Below are positions 52,557 to 62,885 of a stretch of 64,000 nt of DNA, piece after piece (position 1 is the first letter of the stretch; every line of letters starts with the position of its first letter). Source of the stretch: Dinochytrium kinnereticum. Its lineage: Eukaryota; Chytridiomycota; Chytridiomycetes; Chytridiales; Chytridiaceae. Location: the NCBI GenBank assembly GCA_027604005.1, contig JADGJT010000009.1:80429-144428 (forward strand), read 5' to 3'. The translations under genes were made by a program, and so were the position numbers. The notes below the pieces were generated by a model, which made no database searches, had not been told where the DNA came from, and worked only from the letters and a program-made list of their open reading frames with translations.

Positions 52557-55029
52557 ATGGCGAGCGACGGACTCGCTGGAGGCACTCGCCCTGCAATTTC
52601 TGCTGTTGCTGCTGCTGCTGATGCCGCTGTCGCTTCTCCCACTCTGCAAGCATCTTCATCAGGCTCTGCCTCGTCACTGACGGTCCCCTCCATCTCCATC
52701 ACTTCTATCAAACCACCTGCTTCAACGACGGCAACCTCATCACCCGATGTCATACGTGCGCTTCACTGCGAGATTCTAGGCGAGCCCACCCCGAGGCTGC
52801 GCTCTATCACTCTGCGCAACGTCAACCCGGCCACAACCATTCCTCAGTTGAAGACAAGACTCCTCTCTCACCGTCTTGCACTCTCTCCCATCACACCTCC
52901 TGCGGCCGCTTCATCCTCCCATCATGTTGAGAAGAAGCGTTCGGGTCTCATGCCAGCTTTCCAGGGCTGGCCATCTTTGGACCGTTCAGGAGGGCAGAGG
53001 AAGTATTCGTCTCCTCCAGCTCAGACCCCCTTTGTCGCTATTGAAAGGACGACGGAGTTGGATGATGAGTGGGTTCAACTATTCGTTGTGAATCATCCTC
53101 AGGATGCGGATAGGCCGTTGAGGTCGAATGACGAGCGTATTTCACCACTTCACGTTCATCGAACGTTTGGAACTGTTGAGCTGGCGCCTGATCAGGTTAT
53201 GGCATTAGTTCCTGCCGCTTCTCATATCTCGTATTTGGCTGATGGAGGAACTGTGGGCGATATCCTTCCTTGGTTGGTCGCCTCCCGGCCTGTGGGTGAT
53301 TCGGACGAGGAAGGAGAAGAAGACTCGCAATTGGACGGTCGATCTACTGACCTATTCATCACCGCTTCATCGGAAGGGTCAGCAACCACTCCAGCAGCAA
53401 CGCTCCCACATTCAACCCCTTCATCCGAACCTATTGACCTCCTCATCACTATTCGCTTCTCAGCGCTCTCAGCGCCTGCTTTGTCCTCCCCCGTGGCGTC
53501 TTCAGCTCTTTCACCTCCAATTCTACCGATTTTAAGCAACTCTCCTCCTCCTCCACTTTCTTTGCTTTCGTCGTCAGCAGCATCAAGCTCTTCTACGCTG
53601 GGATCGCTGGCTGCTATTGGTGCTGCAGGGTCCGCACGGTACAGAGAGGAGGAGGAGGCTGCGCAGAGGGTCGGGAGGAAGAAGAAGTCATGGCAGCAGG
53701 GGCAGCAAGTGCCTCAGCATGGGCTCTTGGCGTTTGAAGGTAATGGTGGAGCTGAGAAGTATCCGACAAAGTCGTCGTCTTCGTTGGGTAAGTTCTCTTT
53801 CTCACCCTTGGGGCTGTTTTCTATCTTTTCTTTCCAACGCATCCTGGTTTCTTTGACGCGGGGCTGCCTCGCGTTATGTCGAAGACCAAGCACATTTTCG
53901 TTGAAGTGCTTTTGTCCACACATTTGTGGCTTGGTTCGATGTCACACAGATCTATTATGGCTTCAATTCTGGCTTTCTAACGCTCAGTCCCTCGTCCTTT
54001 CAGATGCCTTTACCTCACCGCCATCGGTAGCTGCTAGCAAGATGGATGCTGCTACTGCTCGCAATAGGGTGTCATTCCATGCCGATGTTGAGGTAAAGGA
54101 TAATGATATTGAGGTTGCTGTGAAGGATAAGGATGAGGAGGAATCGAACGATTCGGGGAGTGTGATGAGTGGTGAGACTAAAGGTATGGTGGATTATTCA
54201 TATAGCGAATCTTTGTTGTTATTGAATTGTTTGTTTGTTTGTGAACTGTTGTTGGTTTTCTTCCTTCCTGGGGAGGTGGGGGGGATGGGGAGAGACGTAA
54301 CTGACGTTTGGCTGAGGGCTTTCCCTTGAAGCAGCTTTCGTAGTGTGGTCCATTTGGATAAGCTTAACAATCCCTTAAAAAACCAAAATAGAGGATCCTG
54401 ATACTCTCCGCAAGCGCCGCCGCTACCTCCTCGTCATTGGCAGCGTCGCAATCCTCCTCCTCGTCCTCATTCTCGCCATCGTCCTTGGCATCCGATCTCG
54501 TAACAATTCCTCATCTCCTGAACCTTCATCTACTTCTACCCCAAACCTTCCTCCTGCGACCACTAACGTGTCCTTCACCGCGAACATAACCTGGCTCTAC
54601 ATTGGATGTTACGCCGACGCCGGACCACGAGCCCTCCCATCATCAACCCTAACCATCCCTCTCGTTGTCCCTTCCTCCATATCCTCTTTCGCACCAGCAG
54701 CTACTGACGGGGCCGTTCCGGATTTACCGAGATTGTTTGGAGGGCCAGGATCATACTCACTTAATCGGGGTATTCAGATGCAGGGAAATAGGTTCACTCC
54801 TAAGACTTGCTTTGAGGCTTGTGTAAAGGACACGTCAGCAACATTTTCATATGCCGGCTTGGAGTATTTTGGGGAGTGTTGGTGTGGGGAAGCGTTTGGA
54901 GAAGGAGTGGAGAGTATGAGGGTTCTAAATGAAACAGAGTGCAGCGTTAGGAGATGCATTGCGGATGGGGAGAATATTTGTGGCGCTGCGCATCGTATGA
55001 GTCTATATCAGAGACAGAAGGGAGTTTGA
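52557..55029 (+). CDS. Single-span WSC-domain protein with cytosolic N-terminus
   Basis: Three exons (52557-53787, 54004-54183, 54392-55029) give 682 aa. Residues 1-470 are intracellular-looking. After an Ala/Ser-rich start, a possible ubiquitin-like segment (about 65-230; LHCEILGEPTPRLRSITLRN, EWVQLFVVNHP, VGDILPWLV) is followed by disorder. A basic patch (RKRRR) leads into one span at about 482-503 (YLLVIGSVAILLLVLILAIVLGI). After a Ser/Pro stalk comes a C-terminal WSC domain (about 540-680): YIGCYAD, PKTCFEAC, YFGECWCGE, ECSVRRC, NICGA, with the expected eight-or-so cysteines. WSC domains bind glycans in cell-wall sensors. No signal peptide is visible, so the protein should be type II, opposite to yeast Wsc sensors. 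Confidence 0.8.
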
Positions 55030-56231
55030 GGTGATTTATTTTTGATAGTCCATTCAGCTCTTGAACTACGGTTGCATGTTGGTTTTTTACTACGTTTTAA
55101 TAGTCATTCTGGCTTCCCGCGAGAGTCGATCGAGTGTTTTGATGCCTACTCGCCGATTCCACTGCATTTATTTTGTTTTCTTCGTCTATCCTCATCCCTC
55201 TACATTTTCCTGCCCCATCTGACTTTGATCTTGTCGCCATTCGCTCTCTCTTTTTAAATTTTCGTATTTGTTTCTCGTTTTTCAGCTACATCTTATATAT
55301 ATTTTACGTTTGACTTTGATTTCGGGAGGCTACTTTTCTTGCTATTCATTTTGCAGCCGTTCGTTTTTGTGTTTGGCTTGTTCTTACCTTTTCCCCTCAT
55401 CTCTTTTTTCCCTGAATACGCTTCTGTTTTTGCCTTTTTTAGAAACGAGCTTCTTTTTGTAGCTGTTGATGATGTAGGGATGAATGTGCGCTAGGGCCAT
55501 TTCAATCTTTTGAATAATAATTCTTTTCCTACTTGTTTTTAGAGAGTGCACCTTGTGTGATGTAAATTACCATGCAAAGAGTAGCAAGTTAACATGCATT
55601 TGACCTAATACGCACCAGCACATATTGCGTGGTGAAGGGTCTAAATTGTAAAGCAATGATTGCGTGACCGTATGTCGCTCCTTCTTGTGAGGCTTGTGAG
55701 CATGTCCATTTCTGCAATATTTCCCGGCTGCAAAAAGAGCTCTCAAACTCGGAGATAAACGGCAGAACTAATCGCGACTGCGCATATGAATCTGTGCAAG
55801 CGGCGTCGGTTCTCAAATTGGAATCCATCGCCGTGCTTTGCGATTTGTGTGGTATTAGCGGCAATCCTTCTTTAGTTGACCGCAAATCCATGGCACTGTT
55901 GCCTGGACCGGTGATTTACCGTATATGTGTTTTCGCGCACCAAGAGTACCTCATTTTTCATTTTCTTTGGCAGGCGAACTTGACTTTCCGTGTGCATTAT
56001 GGGAGAAGGAGATGAAGGAGTGAATTTGGCGTCTTACTGTACTCGCTGAAGTCTGTTGTTTGATTGTGTTTTAAGTTGTTGTGGGACTTTTATCTTAGGT
56101 TAGTACTGCTTGATGTTGTGGGCTCATGCTGTTTATTATTTTTTACCTTTTCGTAAGCTTGCCTCCATTCTTGTAATCCTCTGACTTTGCAATTCACCAC
56201 CTGTTGAAACGAACTCCAGCATATATAAACA
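55030..56231. other. Intergenic region
   Basis: About 1.2 kb, T-rich directly after the WSC gene and mixed further on. No supported coding or RNA feature, and no transposon signature. Confidence 0.45.
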
Positions 56232-59200
56232 ATGACATTCCCTCAAGACGTTGAAGTTCCTCCTGAAACCCCAGATCACATCAGATCACCAATTTTACCC
56301 CCATTATTCCGAGCACCCCACCATATCACCGATTCCGTCGTTGAGAACCTCCCCGCCACACGACCGAAACAGCCCGGTCGCTCCGCCACCACCTCCTCAA
56401 CCACTTCAAATCCTTCTCGACCTCTAAATCTCGATGGCATCCCTGATTTGCACAGCAGTTCTTCATCTAATAGAGGGACTCCCGTGTTAATAAGTTCACA
56501 GGATTTCCCAGTGTTGTTGACGGGAAGAGATGGGCAAGAAGAAATAGATGATTTACCACCTTTAATATATGCGGATACTACGGAGAGTGAGAAGAGGGTA
56601 GGGAGAATAAGCGTTGTAAGTATTCCGTTTTCTAGTCGCAGTGAAGATGGGGAGATGAAATACAAGGTGAGGTAACCTCTACCTATTTTGCCTCTGATGT
56701 ATACTTGTTCATTGGCATGTCCTCGCTTTCTCTTTGATTATTTGATGTGGGCCCTTGCTCCAACCCTTCAAAAAAGGTTCGCAGCTTGGTGCGTAAAGGA
56801 ACGCAGATAATTGGCTCGACTTTCCAAAGGGCTTTAACAGTGGCCGTGGCTCCCAACAGCCCTATCTCTCACATGATGGAGCAGCAACGCGAGTGGTTAA
56901 AGGGCTGCGAGATTCATCCTCTGCTTATATTTTTTAAAGACCGTGAGCTTGAGAAAATGTTTTTGGTGAGATAGTTTTACTTTCTTCGTTTTACTCCATC
57001 TACATTGAATGTTGACGGTTCCGCTTCAAAAAAGTTGATTTATTGATGATTTTATTATTGTCTTTTGGCTTTGTGTAGGAGAGCTATAGGAGCAGTACGC
57101 TTACTGCAAACAAATGGTCTCTCATTATTGCGACTATAGGGCTTATTCTGATGGCCCTCTCACAGACCATATTTTACGGGTTTACGCGCGAAGGTATTTT
57201 TCCTTCCTAAGACTTTCATTTTCAAATTTGTTCGTTTTTGGCGCTGTTGTTTTCTCCCACTGCTTCGATTCTATCCGCTAACCATAACAATCACAAAGAA
57301 ATATACTTCCAGCTAGGCACAGCTGCTCAAGGAATCTTGTCCCTCTTGCTTCTCAAGTACATACCGCATATACATTCAAAGTCTTGGAATCACAAGATCC
57401 TTTTCATTAATATATTTGCATCATTCATATCTTTCTTCGTTATTCTCGGTCGTATATATACTAAACAAGTGGGTTTTTATTTTGCTGTATTTGGCATGGG
57501 CCTTTTCTAATCTCTTTGATATTTCTTTTCTATTCTCTTTGTGTTTCTCAGAAAATACGGAACATGAGGGAAAAAAAAGAGTTTCAATATTTTACTTCAG
57601 GAGGGAACATGTTTTTAACATTTGCAGGTTCCACCATACCTCATATAAAGTAATGTGTCTTCATCCTTAGTTATTACCATTTGTCTTTACCGATTTTCAT
57701 AAGCTGCTATAATAACACTCAACCTCCAACAAATTTCGTCTGTTAGCTTTCCAAGTTTGTTATTCATCGCATTATTTGCGGTTCTTTCGAATTGGTAAGT
57801 TAAAATTTTGTTAAGCATTCGGGCATAGTCAGTTTTCTAATCATTTTCCTTATCTTCCTCCATACATTCTTCCTAAAGGCTAACGGTTACTATAACCCTC
57901 GATCTTCCAAATCCGTTCACCCTCTCAACTCTGTTATTATCTCATGTGATGATGTTAGCCACAATTGAAAAAACAACAATCTACTAACACAAAGTACAGA
58001 GGCTTATCGACCATCGTTCTTGTACGAGAACGCGAAATGACAGCTCGCCTTATATTCGCAATGGAGCTCGCCATGTCAAGGATAAGCGAACAAGAATTAT
58101 CTGCTATCCAGCAACTCACGATCCGAGAGATTATCCTAAGATGGCGCAGCGTCGGTATCAATTCCGCAATGAGACATGGCCCTTGCCCATTCGATACAAA
58201 AGTTTTGCCTATGGTCTCTTCAACTGCAAGGAAAGTTAGCCCGGTTCTCGACGATACTTCCCATTCCGATCTAGATGTAAATGATATGACCGTTATTCCG
58301 AACGATGAGATCCCTTCTCATACTGATATGGAAATCGATTCCGTCGAACCTGTAATGCTTAGAATTTCGAGATGGGCCAGGAAGACAGAGAATAGGGTGG
58401 TACAGTTCCTCAGAATTGCTTTGATTGCGCCATGGCCCGACCCTCTTACAGCTCCGAGGTACGCTCTTTGGAAGCATAAACAGGCTAGAAGGTCCATTAG
58501 GGGAAATTTAATTGTTCTTGCAGTGTCGGATATCCTAGGAACTTTTCTTGATCCTTTAAGGTAAATAGAGCAAGTCTGATAATGAATAATTCAGGTTAAT
58601 TTACTGATATATTCTTTAAAACCATAGCTATTGCATGTTCAGTGACGTTATCCTTCCATCCCCTGCTTTATGTGGAGGGGTGAGATTCACCATTCAAAGA
58701 TTTCGAATTTTTGCCGTCTGTTTCGTTGCTCTGTCGTTTGGAATCACGTGGCAACCATTTATAGCAAAGTCACCATCTGGAACGCAGATATTGATGGTTC
58801 TTGCGGCGTTAGTGAGGGTATTGACATATACGTTAGTTGTTCGATTGATTTCCTGTTGCTACTCGAAAAGCTGTTCCAATAAGAATCGAAGACTAATGTA
58901 CTTTGCTCCTATATTTTATGTTGCGCAGAGCCATCAGTATCATCATATATCGGTCGGATAATGTCGATGAAACTCGAAATATGCTCGCAGTATCGTAAGT
59001 ATATCTCATATTTACGATGTATAAATCAACTTGAACCATTTTATTAACTAAATCATAGCTCTATTGTTGGCACACTTCTCCTTGTCTGCGGAAACGCGGA
59101 TCTGAATGTGGACATGTTTAACATCTTATGCGGTCTTACCTTCGGAACTGTATTAGTCGCTCAGGCATTCTTTTCAGGCCCAGTAATGGCCGAAACCATC

Positions 59201-59302
59201 TCTCTACTCCTCCCGACCACAATAGCTCTGTCTGCTTTGAACAGGCTAAGAGAATTAAATCGACAACGCCTCTTCGCTCTGCATGAAGCGTTGGGATTTT
59301 AA
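56232..59302 (+). CDS. Polytopic membrane protein, tandem paralogue A (unknown family)
   Basis: Eleven exons (56232-56666, 56777-56965, 57079-57193, 57299-57468, 57552-57649, 57747-57794, 57879-57945, 57995-58560, 58628-58831, 58929-58994, 59059-59302) give 733 aa. A disordered N-terminus of about 150 residues precedes a cytosolic block (MMEQQREWLK...ELEKMFLESY). About nine hydrophobic segments follow. Conserved signatures shared with paralogue B are GGNMFLTFAGSTIP, a cytosolic loop with VREREMTARLIFAMELAMS, APWPDP-x5-RY-x2-W then IRGNL-x4-VSDI-x4-LDPLR, DETRN, IVGTLLLVCGNADL, and the end AETISLLLPTTIALSALNRL followed by RELNRQRLFALHEAL. I do not recognise the family. A signalling receptor or transporter are both possible. 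Confidence 0.75.
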
Positions 59303-59602
59303 GCTTGAACCGATGGTTATCTTCGGAAAGTCCAAATCAGGCTGGAAAAGAGCCGCTTTCATCATCGTAAATCCGTAAACTTATTTTTACCGAAAGGAAA
59401 TCTGAGATGCCCCTTATGGTGTTGAGGGGATCTTGTTATTGGCGTTTGCCAGAAAAGATAATGTCAAGACATGCGAGCCTTACCTCACAATTCCTTGAAA
59501 GGAGGCATTCAAGATACGAAAACCTCAGAAAAGGGGTTTTTAGCTCGAAAACAAAACAGCTCCCCATTAGGGTAACGAGCTCTTCAAGGTGATGGAACAG
59601 AC
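59303..59602. other. Short spacer between the tandem paralogues
   Basis: 300 bp. A plus-strand frame at 59407-59592 has no recognisable content and no paralogue counterpart. Confidence 0.4.
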
Positions 59603-62269
59603 ATGGATACTATGGATCAGTGTTTCAGACCTTCCAAATCGGAGTCAGCCTCAGGATCTCAGCTCAACGGCTTTTTACAAGAGACCTCACATCTCTCTGA
59701 GAGAGATGATAATCTCTCACGAGTGAGATTTTTGACGCAGAATCGCGAGGTGGAAATTGCCTCCATTGCCTCGCCAGGCAACCAGGACCTGAAGGCGAGA
59801 GTGAGTTTGAAGACAGTTTGACTTTTTTTTCTCATCTTGTGCACGCGCTTCCACCACATCTTTCAAAAAAAAAAAAAAAACCCCTCTCCCCACCCTAACC
59901 AGCTATAAAAAGGTCCAGACTGTCGTCAGCCTCATCATGACTGCAACCGTGGGCGTCAACGACCCCATGGAGAAAATGAGAAACGAGCAGCGTGTTTGGT
60001 TTGAAACGAATCACTTTTTCTTGAGATTCAAGGACTGGAACATGGAGAGACGGTTTTTGGAAAGTTACCAACGATTGACGGCACCAACACACCGCATGGC
60101 GGTCGCGGCGGCCGCGGCGGCGTTGCTTTCTGTGGCAGTTTCTCAGCTTGCCTTTTATAAGCTGACACGTGAAGGTGGATAATAAGGTCATTGGGGTTTC
60201 CTTGTCTTATCGGATGCCATTCTTTCTTTTCTTTTTTTTTGGGGGGGGGGTAGAAATCTTCTTCCAGTTTGCGTTTTCGCTCTTTTTCGCATTAGGGTAC
60301 CTTATTCTCCGCACTCTTCCGCAATCTTTATGCGAGGTATGGCACAGCACTTGGCTCTTCGTCATGATACTTTTCACCTTCTCTGGATTCTTTATTGGTC
60401 TTAATTACGTCTACACAGTCAAGGTAAATTACCCGATTTTTGTTCCAACCACTTCCTGAACCTTTAATATTCTTTCTTATTGCTAAATAAATGTTTACTG
60501 TTTAACGCTATTTCAGAAAGCAAGGCAGATGAATGAAACCGGCAAGTTTGATTATTTTCATCCTGGAGGAAATTCATTTCTGATGTTTGCAGGGCTCACA
60601 ATCCCCTACTTCAGGTAATTATATATGCTTCTGCTTTAAGACCTGGCCAATCTCATCCCTGTATTTTCTTCTCCTTCTTCTCTCTAGTTTTGTGAGCTCC
60701 GCGTTTTTGGCGGTCTTTTCGATTCTCACAAATTGGTATGTTACAGCCAAAGATATCAAATCATTCACCTTGAAATAATTTTTTCCACTCTCTTTCATTC
60801 CCATCAGGCTTGCAGTGTCTTTAACGCTTAAACTAAGGAATCCATTTCTGCTGTCTCCCATTATTACTACATATACCTTAGTGTGAGTGTTATTTTAAGG
60901 TTTATATGCTTTAAAACGAGGAATCTGTACCAGGCGGTCTAACACCTTTTCCAAGTGGATTTTCCGCCATGATGATTATCAGGGAGCGTGAGATAAGCCA
61001 ACGCATGATCTTTCTCATGGAACTCTCTCTATCAAACTCCTCACGGGAGGATCATATCGCGGTGGAATCTTTGAGCACCGAGGCTATCATCAAAAGATGG
61101 GGTCGTTCGCCTGACATCTCTCCAAGTTCCCAAGACCCTCTCTCTCCTCACGGTTCCTGGCGCTTTCCCAGAAAAACAAGTAAAGTGATGCCAGGGGAGA
61201 TTGTTGATGTCTGCGACACACCGTGCTCGACAACCGTTGCTGCCCCAACTGTGTCGGTGAAGAGGGGATATTCTTGGTGGAGTAGAGTTGTGAGCGCATG
61301 TGCTGGTATTGCGTGGAGAGGACTTTTGGCACCGTGGCCTGATCCACAAAGTTCACCAAGGTATTATAAGTGGCGTAATGCATACATTGTTGGCGCCATA
61401 CGCGGGAATCTGATGCTGCTATGCGTGTCAGACATATCAGGAGTTTACTTGGACCCACTGAGGTACGTTATTTCCGATCATTTTAATGTGATCAAAGACT
61501 GCTTCTTCGGTACTTGACGTCAAAAACTTTAGTTATTGCAATATAAACGATGAGATCAGAATTCAGTCCGACAGTCTTTGTGGGGATCTGGCCAGGAAAA
61601 TTAGAATCTTTAGATTATCGAGCGCCGCCTTCATAGCTCTGTCGTATGTGGCCACATGGTTTCCTGCTGTTTCGGGGTCATTTGTTGCGGTGCAACTTTC
61701 TCTTGTATTGGCTGGTTCCATACGGGGATTGGTAAGATTACCGCCATCTTCTCCAAGCTTGTTTCTCAATACTTTACATAACGAAACGACTGGCATGGTT
61801 GCTCCACACAAACATTTTCATGTCAGCTGCACGTGTAAGTTGTTTATGCTCAGCCCATTCCTTTCCTCTCTCAGCTCACACATCAAAAATACGATTTTCA
61901 GTGGAATATGCCTCATCATCTACTTCACCGACAAGGAAGACGAAACGCGTAACGTGCTTTCAGTCAGGTACCTATCCCCCTCCTCCTCAACCTCATCACA
62001 ACCAATGCCTCTTCTCCATTTTTTCCAGCGTCATAGTAGGCACCCTCTACCTTTCATGCGGAAACGCCAGTCTCACAATGGAGATGCTCCACATTCTTTC
62101 GGGAACGCTCCTGGTGGGCGCGGGGGTTGGTCAAGCGCTCTCAAGAGGCCAAGCGTTGACTGAAACGTTTTCGTTGCTGCTGCCAGCTATCGTTCTGCTG
62201 ACGGTGTTGAACAGATTGAGGGAGTTGAGCAGGCAGAGATTGTTTGCGTTACATGAGGCCGTGGGGTAG
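59603..62269 (+). CDS. Polytopic membrane protein, tandem paralogue B (unknown family)
   Basis: Eleven exons (59603-59800, 59913-60174, 60254-60423, 60517-60614, 60688-60735, 60808-60882, 60956-61462, 61533-61731, 61827-61834, 61902-61967, 62029-62269) give 623 aa. The same layout as paralogue A: a short disordered start, QRVWFETNHFF...RRFLESYQ, about nine spans, the loop IREREISQRMIFLMELSLS, APWPDPQSSPRYYKW, IRGNLMLLCVSDISG, LDPLR, DETRN, IVGTLYLSCGNASL, and a terminal LNRLRELSRQRLFALHEAV. Exons of 170, 98, 48 and 66 nt are identical in length to those of A, so intron positions are shared and the pair arose by tandem duplication. B has one extra intron that creates an 8-nt exon. Function is unknown; the C-terminal Arg/Leu helix is the best-conserved cytosolic part. 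Confidence 0.75.
61827..61834 (+). other. 8-nt microexon in paralogue B
   Basis: The 8 bases CTGCACGT are flanked by TGTCAG and GTAAGT. They carry the frame from phase 0 (61731) to phase 2 (61902). The resulting RGL-LHV-GICLIIY aligns without a gap to RVL-TYT-AISIIIY in paralogue A, where these bases are simply the end of a longer exon. Confidence 0.75.
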
Positions 62270-62306
62270 TTTGTGGTGAAATGGGGTGAAGATCATCGTG
62301 ACTTCT

Positions 62307-62366
<60 letters not shown>

Positions 62367-62885
62367 TTTTTTCGAGGTTGTGGGGCGGGGTGATGAAATA
62401 TTTGGCCACGTTGAGTTTTTGTTAGCTTTTGTTTTTGATAATTATTTCTTTAAGATCTTTTTTTTTTCTCGGCCCAGAATGGTCACTTTTCTTCTTCCGC
62501 TGATCTCGTTGAATAATCATTCCTTCTTAAGTTTTTCAAATTCGCCTTTCATACATATACACTGGAGCTGCCATAATCAAGATAGTATTTACTTTCTGCT
62601 AACGTTCACAATCACTTGCTTTTCCAGTACTCTATATTGGCCCTCAAAACAGCACTTCAGTTTATATATGTCAAATGCCTGATGAACATCAGTGTATCCT
62701 AATTTCACTCTACTTTTGTTGATGGACACGTCGTCTGTGACCTTCCGACAGACATAAAAAACTTCCAAAGCGCTCTGATATCAATTTCTGCGTTCGGGTC
62801 TCTCTTTGGAAGTGTTGGGTACTAATCAAACAAACAAACAAAAAAAAAAAAAAAAAATAAAGAATACCCCAAACCCTCTCATCCT
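62270..62885. other. Convergent intergenic region
   Basis: 3' flanks of paralogue B and the SDR gene. Contains the TTTC microsatellite and an A-run near 62838-62857. No gene seen. Confidence 0.5.
62305..62369. repeat. (TTTC)n microsatellite
   Basis: About 15 perfect tetranucleotide units starting just after the paralogue B stop codon and ending in a T run. Likely length-polymorphic. Confidence 0.95.

Noticed and set aside
59407..59592. Small plus-strand frame between the tandem paralogues
   Set aside because: No counterpart upstream of paralogue A and no recognised content.
26251..62285. Treating the window as bacterial with CDSs as single frames
   Set aside because: Conserved proteins here are interrupted by introns with canonical splice signals; single-frame readings break known motifs such as those of FAM72 and CFAP57.
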